Source of the DNA: WS-7 sp035635575
GTDB lineage: Bacteria; Eisenbacteria; RBG-16-71-46; SZUA-252
DNA length: 38,803 bases
Direction: 5' to 3'
Assembly: GCA_035635575.1 (NCBI GenBank)
Contig: DASQAV010000101.1
Coordinates: forward strand, 1 to 38,803
Shown here: in pieces, positions 16,551-24,060 of the stretch
Layout of the letters: the number at the start of each line of letters is the position of its first letter
Position numbering within the stretch: position 1 is the stretch's first letter
Program-made: the position numbers and the translations under genes
The notes under the pieces: model-generated
Told to the model about the DNA's origin: nothing
Databases searched by the model: none
Seen by the model: only the letters and a program-made list of their open reading frames with translations

Positions 16551-18422
16551 TTACTTCTTGGCCGCCCCGCTCTTGCTCGCTGCTTCACCCTTGGGGGCCG
16601 CGGCAGGTTTCGCCGCCCCGCTCGCCTTCGCGGCTTTTGCCGCCTCGTATTTCCTGATGTAGTCCAGGCCCTTCGCGGCTTCCTTGTTGTTGGGATCGAT
16701 CTCGAAGACCCGGTTGAATTCATCCTTCGCCCGGTTCAGGTCGCCGCTGTTCGAGTAGGCCTGGGCGAGCCAGATGTGTCCCTGGATGTTCTCCGGATCG
16801 ATCTTCACGGCCTTCTCGAGATAGGGAATCGCGTCGGCCCAGTTCTTCTGGAGCAGGAGCACCACGCCGGCCCCGCGCTGGGCCTCCGGGTTCTCGGGCT
16901 CCGCCGCGATCGCCTGCTGGTACATCTCGAGCGCTTCCGGAAGCGAATCGAGCGACGTTAGGGTCTGCGCGATCCAGATCCTCGGCCGATTGTCTTTCGG
17001 ACTCACCTCCAGGGCGCGGCGGAGATACATGATGCCCTCATTCGGCTGTTTCACCGCCAGCTTCGCGAGGCCGATGTTCATGAGCGCCGGAATGAAAGCC
17101 GAGTCCGCGCGGAGCGCCGCCTCGAAGTAGGGAATCGCGCCCGTGTAGTCCTTGCGAGCGAAGTACAGGAATCCCAGCTGGAAGTTGGCGTCCTTGGTCT
17201 TCGTCGAGTCCATGGCGACAGCCCTCATGAGCTGCGTCACGGCCTTGGCGGAGTCCTTGGCGGCCACGTACATCGTGCCGAGGCGCAGACGGTCCTCCGC
17301 GGTCATGAGGGTGTCCGCGCACTGCGCGTACTGGTCATAGTATTTCAGCGCGTTTTCCGTATCGGGCGGATTTCGCTCGAAGTAGAGCTTGCCCAGGGCT
17401 CCCGCCACGTCGCAGGACTGGGGATTCTGCTCGTGTGCCTTCTCGAGGATGGGAATGGCCTTCGCGCGGTCGTCCGGGTTTTGGCTCAGCGCCAGCGCCC
17501 GGCCCAGCTCCAGATATCCCTCCGGATCGTCCGATTTGAGATTCACGTATTGCTGGAGCTGGTCCGCCGCGTCGGCATAACGCTTGGCTCGGAAGTAGAG
17601 ACGGCCGGCCTCGAGGTGCGCGGGCGCGTACGACGAGTCCACCTCGATCGCGCGCATGAACGAAGAGAGTCCCGCGTTGAACTCGTTCATGCCGACAAGC
17701 GCGCGGCCCGCGAGGAAGTGCGTCTCCGGGTTCTTGGGATCCAGCTCCGCCGCCTTCACGTATTCGGGCGCGGCCAGCACCGGGATCTTCCGCCGCTCGT
17801 AGAATCCGCCCATGTCCAGCCGGATGCGAAGATTGTTGGGATCGGTCTCGCGCGCCCGGATGAAGATCTCCTCCGCCTTCTTCGTCTCCCCCCTGCCTTC
17901 CAGCGCCAGCGCCTGGCCGGCGAGGAAGGCTCCGCGTCCCTGTTTCAGGAGCGTGCCCTTGGTGAAGATCTTGTAGGCGTCATCCCAGCGCTTGTCCTGG
18001 AGGTACGCCAGGCCCAGCGCGTAGAGAGCGCTCGGCTCCTTGGGGCCGTTTTTCACCGCCTCCTCGAGCTTCTGGGTCCCTTCCTCTTTCTTCCCCTGCT
18101 TGCGGAGCAGCTTCCCCAGCCCCGTGAGCGCATCGACGTACTTGGGATCGATCCGGATCGCGGTCTCGTACTCGACCCGAGCGCTGTCCGGCTTGTCCTG
18201 CTTCTCCAGCGCGCTTCCGATGTAGTAGTGGGGCTTGGCGCCGCCCGGATCCAGGCGCTGCGCCTGCGTGAAGAGCTCCAGCGCGCGCGTGTAGTTCCCC
18301 GCGCGGTAGGCCTCCACCCCCTGCTTGATGATGTCCCCCGACTGCAGGGCATACGCCGCCGTGACGGCGAGAAGCATCCCGCCCAGGAAGAGCGGAAGGA
18401 TGCGACGGAACACGAGATTCAC
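16551..18422 (-). CDS. Large periplasmic tetratricopeptide-repeat protein
   Basis: 623 residues. An N-terminal signal peptide (LPLFLGGMLLAVTAAYA, about 9-26) is followed by an almost unbroken series of TPRs from about residue 28 to 580. Typical repeats are AGNYTRALELFTQAQRLDPG, SGDLNRAKDEFNRVFEIDPN and the DPKNPE-type linkers. The last 35 or so residues form an Ala/Lys-rich tail. TPRs bind other proteins, so this is probably a periplasmic scaffold. It overlaps the upstream PstS-like gene by 4 bp. The conserved neighbourhood with an exb/ton set suggests a role with the Ton motor, but no activity can be assigned from sequence. Confidence 0.9.
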   Translation of the reverse strand: MNLVFRRILPLFLGGMLLAVTAAYALQSGDIIKQGVEAYRAGNYTRALELFTQAQRLDPGGAKPHYYIGSALEKQDKPDSARVEYETAIRIDPKYVDALTGLGKLLRKQGKKEEGTQKLEEAVKNGPKEPSALYALGLAYLQDKRWDDAYKIFTKGTLLKQGRGAFLAGQALALEGRGETKKAEEIFIRARETDPNNLRIRLDMGGFYERRKIPVLAAPEYVKAAELDPKNPETHFLAGRALVGMNEFNAGLSSFMRAIEVDSSYAPAHLEAGRLYFRAKRYADAADQLQQYVNLKSDDPEGYLELGRALALSQNPDDRAKAIPILEKAHEQNPQSCDVAGALGKLYFERNPPDTENALKYYDQYAQCADTLMTAEDRLRLGTMYVAAKDSAKAVTQLMRAVAMDSTKTKDANFQLGFLYFARKDYTGAIPYFEAALRADSAFIPALMNIGLAKLAVKQPNEGIMYLRRALEVSPKDNRPRIWIAQTLTSLDSLPEALEMYQQAIAAEPENPEAQRGAGVVLLLQKNWADAIPYLEKAVKIDPENIQGHIWLAQAYSNSGDLNRAKDEFNRVFEIDPNNKEAAKGLDYIRKYEAAKAAKASGAAKPAAAPKGEAASKSGAAKK

Positions 18423-19333
18423 TGTGCCTCCTCTGCGGTGCGCACGACGCGCACGGGAATCACCGGGGTGTAGCCATGACGCAAGACGACCCGCTGGCCG
18501 TCCACGCTGGTGACGAAGTTGATGAAATCGGTCGCGGTGGCGGGCGCCGAGGATGACGTGCAGAGTGAGAGCCCGCGCGTGAGCGGATACCGCCGAAGCA
18601 TCGTCGTCTCCCGGGTCAGGGGCACGTACGGAAGGCCCTTGGCCGTGGAGACGGCGAGCGCGCGCACGCGCTCGTCCACGAACTGGCGGGAGACGCAGCC
18701 TACCGCGTCCGGACGGGACGCGACCACATTGAGAATTTCAGGCTCGCCCTTCTGGGCGTAGATGCGGGGGCCGTAGGGATCACCCCCCAGGAGAGACTGC
18801 TGGAGGAACTCGTAGAGCCCCAGCTTCGGGTCGGTGGTGAAGGGCACGATCGCGCCTCCCTGCCTCCAGCCCAGATCCGACCAGTCGGTGATCTCGCCGC
18901 GGTAGATCTGGGCCAGCTCGGTCCTCGAGATCTGGCGAATGGGACAGCGCGGGTTCACGATCACCGCGACCGCGTCCCACGCGAACGGGAACGCATTCAG
19001 CCCCTGGCGCGCCATCGCGGCCTTGACCTCCGGATCCGTCAGCTCGCGCATCAGGACCGACATGGTGACTTCACCGTTGACCAGCTGTTCCATACCCTCC
19101 GCCGAACCGTTCGGAACCACCCGAATCTCGGCCGCGGCCGAATCGCGGTCCCGGAACGCTTGAATTTCTCCACGAAGCATTGGGATCAGGTGCTCGGCGC
19201 CGGCAAGAACGATCGGTGCGGGAGGGATCTCGCGCGGGGGGGAGGGCGACGAGCACGAGCCCGGGCCGAAGCCCAGGAGCGCGAACGCCACCCAGTGCAG
19301 CCGGGCGCATCGCACCCAGCCTGTGGCTCTCAC
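18419..19333 (-). CDS. PstS-like substrate-binding lipoprotein without ABC partners
   Basis: 304 residues of the phosphate-binding-protein (PstS/PBP-like) family, with the family blocks FPFAWDAVAVIVNPRCPI and ISRTELAQIYRGEITDWSDLG. A hydrophobic N-terminus ends GPGSC (Cys27), a weak lipobox, so it may be a lipoprotein. The two anion-binding segments are changed: NGSAEG at 75-80 replaces the usual GSG-type loop, and TDPKLG at 167-172 replaces the usual SGT. No pstC, pstA or pstB gene is near. It may bind something other than phosphate or have a non-transport role. GTG start 6 nt after a TANNNT box, without a ribosome site. First gene of the PstS-TPR unit that leads to the Ton genes. Confidence 0.85.
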   Translation of the reverse strand: MRATGWVRCARLHWVAFALLGFGPGSCSSPSPPREIPPAPIVLAGAEHLIPMLRGEIQAFRDRDSAAAEIRVVPNGSAEGMEQLVNGEVTMSVLMRELTDPEVKAAMARQGLNAFPFAWDAVAVIVNPRCPIRQISRTELAQIYRGEITDWSDLGWRQGGAIVPFTTDPKLGLYEFLQQSLLGGDPYGPRIYAQKGEPEILNVVASRPDAVGCVSRQFVDERVRALAVSTAKGLPYVPLTRETTMLRRYPLTRGLSLCTSSSAPATATDFINFVTSVDGQRVVLRHGYTPVIPVRVVRTAEEAQ

Positions 19334-19339
19334 AATCCC

Positions 19340-19368
19340 AGAGTACCCATCCCATACGCCCGTGTCAA
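19340..19368 (-). promoter_or_regulatory. Sigma70-like leaderless promoter of the PstS-like/TPR operon
   Basis: The minus strand has TTGACA (19368-19363), 17 bp, TACTCT (19345-19340), then 6 nt to the GTG start at 19333. The expected mRNA start falls on or next to the start codon. There is no Shine-Dalgarno sequence. Confidence 0.72.
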
Positions 19369-19473
19369 CTCGCCCTAAACCTTCGCGGCGAGCCGTGATC
19401 CTGCCCTCAATACCCCGATCTGCTCCGATTTATTCCCCGGCCCCGGCGGGTGACGTGCGCCGCGGCTGCTCGC

Positions 19474-19499
19474 AAAAACGCCACCCTCTCGAGGGTGGC
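19474..19499 (-). terminator. Rho-independent terminator downstream of asnS
   Basis: The inverted repeat GCCACCCTC / GAGGGTGGC (19480-19488 and 19491-19499) is followed on the minus strand by G then TTTTT. It lies about 136 nt past the asnS stop and before the next promoter. Confidence 0.75.
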
Positions 19500-19635
19500 A
19501 AACAAACGCGATCGCGCGACCGAAAAGAGGCTGGAACTTAGTGCGGCACGGGAGATTCTGTCAACGCGAATCTGGCGTTCGGCGCCGGAATGGGAGGATC
19601 CGACGGCCCGGGCCGGGCGAGCGGTTACGGACGCG

Positions 19636-20937
19636 TTACGGCCGGAGGCGGTTCAGCATCCGGGGGAACGGAATCGTCTCCCTGAGGTGCTCGATGCCGC
19701 AGATCCAGGTCAAGGTGCGCTCGATTCCCATTCCGAATCCGCTGTGTGGAACGGATCCGTAACGGCGGAGATCGAGGTACCACTCGAAGGCCTCCATGGG
19801 AAGCTCGTGCTCCCGGATCCGGCCCACCAGCTGGTCCAGCGAATCCTCGCGCTCCCCGCCTCCCACGATCTCCCCGTACCCCTCCGGAGCGAGCAGGTCG
19901 CAGGAGAGCGAGAGCCGGTCATCCTGGCGGTCTCGCTTCATGTAGAACGCCTTCACCGCCGCCGGAAAGCGATGCACGAAGAAGGGCCGGTCGTGATCCT
20001 CGGTGAGCGCGGTCTCGTCGGCCGCGCCGAAGTCCGATCCCCATTCGAACGGCAGCCCTTTCTTCTCTTTCAGGATCCGCACCGCATCGTCGTAGGAGAC
20101 TCTCGGGAACGGCGCCTTGACCCGCTCGAGCGGAGCCGTGTCCCGCTCGAGGATCTTCATCTCCTCGCGGCGCTCCTCGAGGACGCGACCCACGATACCC
20201 TCCAGGAAGCGCTCGATGAGCCCCATGACGTCCTCGAGCGTGGCGAACGCCACCTCGGGCTCCACCATCCAGAACTCGATGAGATGGCGGCGCGTCTTGG
20301 ATTTCTCGGCCCGGAAGGTCGGCCCGAAGCAGTAGGTCTTCCCGAACGCCATCGCGGTGGCCTCGTTGTAGAGCTGCCCGCTCTGGGTGAGATACGCCTT
20401 CTCGTCGAAGTACTGGGTCTCGAAGAGCGTGGTCGTGCCCTCGCACGCGGAGGGAGTGAAGATGGGCGCGTCGGCGAGGATGAATCCGTCCGCGTTCAGC
20501 CAGTCGCGGGATGCCTGCACCAGCGAGTGGCGCACCTTGAGGATCGCGGCCTGGCGCTGCGAACGGATCCAGAGGTGGCGCTTGTCCAGGAGGAAGGACG
20601 GTCCGTGCTCCTTGGGCGTGATGGGAAAATCCACGCTCGGGCCCACGACTTCGAGATCGCGGAGCGAGAGCTCCACGCCGCTCGGCGCGCGCTTGTCCTC
20701 GCGCACGATCCCCGTGACCCGCACGGAGGACTCCTGCGTCACGGCCGCGCACCTGGCAAAAACCGCCTCGGGCAGCTCCGCCTTCACCGCGACGCACTGA
20801 ACCGTCCCGCTCCCGTCGCGCACGAGGAGAAACTCCAGCTTTCCGCTCGAGCGGCGGTTGTAGAGCCAGCCCTGGATCCGAACTTCCTCGCCGATGTTTC
20901 CCTGAAGCGCCCCGATCCGGGTCGCGGTGTCGCTCAT
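19636..20937 (-). CDS. asnS: Asparaginyl-tRNA synthetase
   Basis: 433 residues, class IIb synthetase that charges tRNA-Asn with asparagine. The N-terminal OB-fold anticodon domain begins VRIQGWLYNRR near 19. The catalytic core has SQRQAAILKVRHSLVQASR and the asparagine-type block YLTQSGQLYNEA at 182-193, where aspartyl enzymes differ. Class II motif 2 is at 208-219 (FRAEKSKTRRHL) with EFWMVEPE after it, and motif 3 is GFGMGIERTL at 400-409. The ATG at 20937 has GGAGG 7 nt upstream, and a TATCCT box at 20991-20986 could be its -10. A single-gene unit that diverges from the TPR gene at 21051. Confidence 0.97.
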   Translation of the reverse strand: MSDTATRIGALQGNIGEEVRIQGWLYNRRSSGKLEFLLVRDGSGTVQCVAVKAELPEAVFARCAAVTQESSVRVTGIVREDKRAPSGVELSLRDLEVVGPSVDFPITPKEHGPSFLLDKRHLWIRSQRQAAILKVRHSLVQASRDWLNADGFILADAPIFTPSACEGTTTLFETQYFDEKAYLTQSGQLYNEATAMAFGKTYCFGPTFRAEKSKTRRHLIEFWMVEPEVAFATLEDVMGLIERFLEGIVGRVLEERREEMKILERDTAPLERVKAPFPRVSYDDAVRILKEKKGLPFEWGSDFGAADETALTEDHDRPFFVHRFPAAVKAFYMKRDRQDDRLSLSCDLLAPEGYGEIVGGGEREDSLDQLVGRIREHELPMEAFEWYLDLRRYGSVPHSGFGMGIERTLTWICGIEHLRETIPFPRMLNRLRP

Positions 20938-21014
20938 GCTTCAACCTCCGGCTCGAATGGACCCCGCACCCCCTAGAAGCGAGGGAGGATAGCATGACGC
21001 GGGGGACATTTCCC

Positions 21015-21044
21015 TTGACTCCCCCCTCCCCCGGCACCTAACTT
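21015..21044 (+). promoter_or_regulatory. Sigma70-like leaderless promoter of the TPR/zinc-ribbon gene
   Basis: On the plus strand TTGACT (21015-21020), 18 bp and TAACTT (21039-21044, TANNNT) are followed after 6 nt by the GTG at 21051. There is no ribosome site between box and start. It is the only plus-strand example of the pattern seen at 3122, 12693 and 19340. Confidence 0.65.
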
Positions 21045-21050
21045 GCGCCC

Positions 21051-22982
21051 GTGGCGCGAATCGAGCCCCTGAGACCAGGGCGCGCGTGGGTGGGACCGCT
21101 CGTTCGGGCGGCGGTGACGGCGGGAATCGCGTTCGCATCGCTGATACCGATCGGTTCCGCATTCGCGCCCTCCGTGTCGGCGTATGCCGGCACCGAAGCC
21201 GTGCAGCAGGAGCTGGAGCAGATGCGGAACGCGGGTCAGATCCGCGCGCTCGCTCCGGCCCAGGCTCGCTACCGCGAGGCGCTCCAGGCCCTCGGGGCCG
21301 GCAACACTCCCGAGGCGACACGCCTTCTCGCGGCCGCGGCCGACTTCGATCCCGCCTACCCCGATCCCCACTTCACCCTGGCCCGCGTACTCACCTTCGG
21401 GAATCCGTCGCGTGCGTTCGGGGAGCTGGGCGAAGCGCTCAAGATCGTCGGACGGAACTACTCCTGGCAGCGCCACCTGCTCGCCAACGTCCTGACCGGT
21501 TTCCTCGTCGTGTGGACGATCAGCCTTCTCTTCGCGATCGTGGGCATCACGCTTCGTCATCTGCCGCATCTCGTGCACATCATTCTCGAGCTCGTCGGGC
21601 GCTCGCAGGGCTTCTTCGCGCGTCTCGGTGCGGGCCTCATCGCGCTCGCTCCCCTTCTCTGGGGACTGGGTCCCATTCCCACGGCCACCGTCTACGCGGG
21701 GCTCGTGACCTTCCGCGTGAGCCGGCGCGAGGGATTCCTGATCTTGATGTTCCTGGTCTCGGTGCTCGGCGTCTCGTCCTTCCTGAGCACCGTGGCGCCG
21801 TGGGCAGGGCCACCGAGCCTCGAGGAGCCTAGCCTCCTCGTGGATCGTGCGCTCCGTTCCGGCGTCGACGCCGAAGCCTCGGGCGCCCTCACGGCGCTCA
21901 AGATGCGGGATCCCAAGGAGCCGCTCTATCCCTTCACGCTCGGGACCCTCGCCCGCCGGCAGGGGGACTTCGATACGGCGGAGCGCGAGCTCGTACGCGC
22001 GGACCGGCTCCGGCCGAACACGGTCTGGACGCTCGTGAACCTCGGGAACGTGTACTTCGCCCGCGAGGACTTCGACCATGCCCGCGCCGCGTACGAGGCC
22101 GCCGTCAAGGTGCGGCCCAAGGCCGCCGAGCCCCACTTCAATCTCGCGCAGACCTACACTAAGCAGCTCCTCTTCGCCGAAGCGAATCGAGAGCAGTCGC
22201 TGGCCACCTCGCTCGCGTTCGACCGCGTCAGCGACATGAGCCGGATCAGCGCGCCTCAGCTCAACCGCACGGTCATGGAGGCCATGCCCGACATCGAGAC
22301 GCTCTGGGATCTGGCGCGGCGGACCGCGCCCGAGCGCGGCCTCACGGCCGTCCAGAGCAATCGCTGGCTCTCTTTCTTGACTCGACTCGCGCCGCCACCG
22401 CCCTTCTCGCTCTTCTTCCTGGTCGCGCTCTACCTCTGCTTCGCCGGGCTGGGCCACTTGATGGGGCGGGCGCTCGCCACGCTCCATTGCTCGAATTGCC
22501 AGAGGATCGTCTGCCGGCGCTGTGTGTTCCGGCAGCAGCAGCGCGCCTTCTGTGAAGCATGCTTCGGTGCGGTGAAGGACTTGAAGTCGATCGAGTTCAC
22601 CCGGCTCCTGCTCACGGGGCGTGGCAGCCGCGCCGCGAAGCGGAGGACCTTCCGGGAGACGGCCACCACGTTTCTCCTTCCGGGCGCCGGGCAGATGCTG
22701 CGGGGCGCCTCCCTGAGCGGGTTCGTCGCGATCCTCGTCATGGTGTCCGCGGCGGTGCTCGTGATCGCGAACGGAGCCATGGTCCCCTCTTCGGACGTGC
22801 TGCCCGTGCCCTCGGCGGGATGGGCGAAGCGGATCCCGCTCGCCCTTCTCTTCGCGCTGACCTACTGGATCACGGTGGCGCGCTACTACGCGAAGACGAC
22901 CGACAAGGTCCCGGGGATCACGCGCTCGGTCGGCCGCGCGACGCGGCCCGCGCGCGCCAAGGCCGAGGCGGGAGGACCGTAG
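21051..22982 (+). CDS. Membrane TPR protein with a zinc-ribbon-like cysteine cluster
   Basis: 643 residues, not a family I can name. In order: a signal peptide or first helix (about 13-45, ending SAYA), a TPR-like segment (residues 60-140), and three or four membrane helices (about 145-250). A second TPR array follows at about 295-390 (NTVWTLVNLGNVYFAREDFDHA, AAEPHFNLAQTY), then a helix near 450. A six-cysteine cluster with C480, C483, C488, C491, C501 and C504 forms three CxxC pairs likely to bind zinc. The last part has FLLPGAGQMLRG, a motif of small membrane (TM2-like) proteins, and two or three helices. GTG start directly after a TANNNT box. The DUF4388 gene follows after 1 bp, so the two form an operon. 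Confidence 0.78.
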   Translation: MARIEPLRPGRAWVGPLVRAAVTAGIAFASLIPIGSAFAPSVSAYAGTEAVQQELEQMRNAGQIRALAPAQARYREALQALGAGNTPEATRLLAAAADFDPAYPDPHFTLARVLTFGNPSRAFGELGEALKIVGRNYSWQRHLLANVLTGFLVVWTISLLFAIVGITLRHLPHLVHIILELVGRSQGFFARLGAGLIALAPLLWGLGPIPTATVYAGLVTFRVSRREGFLILMFLVSVLGVSSFLSTVAPWAGPPSLEEPSLLVDRALRSGVDAEASGALTALKMRDPKEPLYPFTLGTLARRQGDFDTAERELVRADRLRPNTVWTLVNLGNVYFAREDFDHARAAYEAAVKVRPKAAEPHFNLAQTYTKQLLFAEANREQSLATSLAFDRVSDMSRISAPQLNRTVMEAMPDIETLWDLARRTAPERGLTAVQSNRWLSFLTRLAPPPPFSLFFLVALYLCFAGLGHLMGRALATLHCSNCQRIVCRRCVFRQQQRAFCEACFGAVKDLKSIEFTRLLLTGRGSRAAKRRTFRETATTFLLPGAGQMLRGASLSGFVAILVMVSAAVLVIANGAMVPSSDVLPVPSAGWAKRIPLALLFALTYWITVARYYAKTTDKVPGITRSVGRATRPARAKAEAGGP

Positions 22983-22983
22983 G

Positions 22984-24060
22984 ATGGCGCTCCAGGGAAA
23001 CCTCGACGATTTCAGTCTCCCGGAGATCTTGCAGCTGATCGCCGTGCAGCAGAAGTCCGGCGTGCTCAAGCTCACGGCGGGTTCCGACGTGGCGGTGATC
23101 TTCTTCGACGGCGGACGCGTCGTCTCCACGCGCGACCGCAGGCGGAACGCCCGGGATCCCCTGAAGGCCTACCTCGTCCAGACCGGCCACATCACGGAAG
23201 CGCAGCTGAAGCAGATCGAAACCATCGAGGCTGAGAGCCGGCGCGAGCTCACCGACGTGCTCCTGAGCGGCAACTACGTCACGAGCGAGCAGCTGGCGCA
23301 GGCCATCCAGGATCAGATCCAGGACACGATGCACCAGCTCCTCACCTGGAAGCAGGGCACCTACCACTTCTCCGGGGATTCCCGGACCGTTCCCAAGTTC
23401 GCGGCCAACGTGCGGCTGAACACCGAAGGGCTCCTCATGGAGTCCATGCGCCGCCTGGACGAGATCGTGCGGTACAAGACGGTGCTTTCCTCGCCCGCGA
23501 TGGTGCTCCGCCCCAAGGCACTCGCGGTTCCTCCCAAGGAGATGACCGGCCCGGAGCAGCGGGTGCTCCCGCTCGTGGATGGGTTGAGGCCGCTGCGGGA
23601 CATCGTGGCGCAGTCGAAGCTGGTGGAGTTCGAATCCTACGAGGCCATTCACCACTTGCTGGAGCTGGGCGTGATCGAGATCTCCCTCGGGGCCGCGCCC
23701 CCCAAAGTCACGCCGATCGCGGAAGAAAAGGTGGCCGTGCGTCCGAAGCGAAGCTTCGCGATCCCCGCCGCGATCCTCATCCTCGCGCTCTCGTACGGAG
23801 TCGGCACGTACGTCACGCCGGTGCTCTACTCGGAAGCGGAGCGCGCGGTGCGCAAGGCGCCGGAGCACGTGCTCACCCTCGATGAATCGCAGCGTCTGGC
23901 GACCGCGCTCGAAGTCTACCGGTCGGTCCGCGGCTCCTATCCCACCGAGCTGAAGCTCCTCGCGCGCGAGGGATTCCTGCCCCGCTCCACCGTCGCCTCC
24001 TTCGCCCGCCGCTACAGGTACGAGAGCGACGGGACCACCTACCGGAAATTCGTCCGCTAG
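22984..24060 (+). CDS. DUF4388 (PATAN-like) domain protein with a membrane anchor
   Basis: 358 residues. The N-terminus (1-100) is a DUF4388/PATAN-like domain: GNLDDFSLPEILQLIAVQQKSGVLKL, then AVIFFDGGRVVSTR. This domain is found in signalling and motility proteins of Deltaproteobacteria, Deinococcus and others. A helical middle part (DQIQDTMHQLLTWKQGTYHF) and a winged-helix-like stretch follow. A membrane helix lies at about 258-280. The C-terminus (about 300-358) looks like the end of a type II pseudopilin (YRSVRGSYPTELKLLAREGFL, YESDGTTYRKF). ATG start 1 bp after the TPR gene. Its TAG stop shares the tetranucleotide CTAG with the stop of the convergent glycosyltransferase. Function is probably regulatory; no partner is visible. 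Confidence 0.82.
   Translation: MALQGNLDDFSLPEILQLIAVQQKSGVLKLTAGSDVAVIFFDGGRVVSTRDRRRNARDPLKAYLVQTGHITEAQLKQIETIEAESRRELTDVLLSGNYVTSEQLAQAIQDQIQDTMHQLLTWKQGTYHFSGDSRTVPKFAANVRLNTEGLLMESMRRLDEIVRYKTVLSSPAMVLRPKALAVPPKEMTGPEQRVLPLVDGLRPLRDIVAQSKLVEFESYEAIHHLLELGVIEISLGAAPPKVTPIAEEKVAVRPKRSFAIPAAILILALSYGVGTYVTPVLYSEAERAVRKAPEHVLTLDESQRLATALEVYRSVRGSYPTELKLLAREGFLPRSTVASFARRYRYESDGTTYRKFVR

Larger units (their letters stand above)
19334..19635 (-). other. Gene-free 302-bp stretch between asnS and the PstS-like gene
   Basis: It holds the asnS terminator (19474-19499) and the leaderless promoter (19340-19368). Nothing else recognisable was seen: no tRNA-like fold, no repeat and no reading frame with family features. 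The part between asnS and the terminator (19500-19635) would be an untranslated 3' tail of about 135 nt. Confidence 0.6.

Noticed and set aside
20986..21014. Full sigma70 promoter for asnS
   Set aside because: A TATCCT -10 candidate exists, but the hexamer 17 bp upstream (GGGAAA) is a poor -35, so it is only mentioned with the gene.
20973..23129. 718-codon minus-strand frame opposite the TPR/zinc-ribbon gene
   Set aside because: The product is a Glu/Arg/His-rich shadow without domains. The plus-strand frame has signal, TPR, Cys and membrane motifs.
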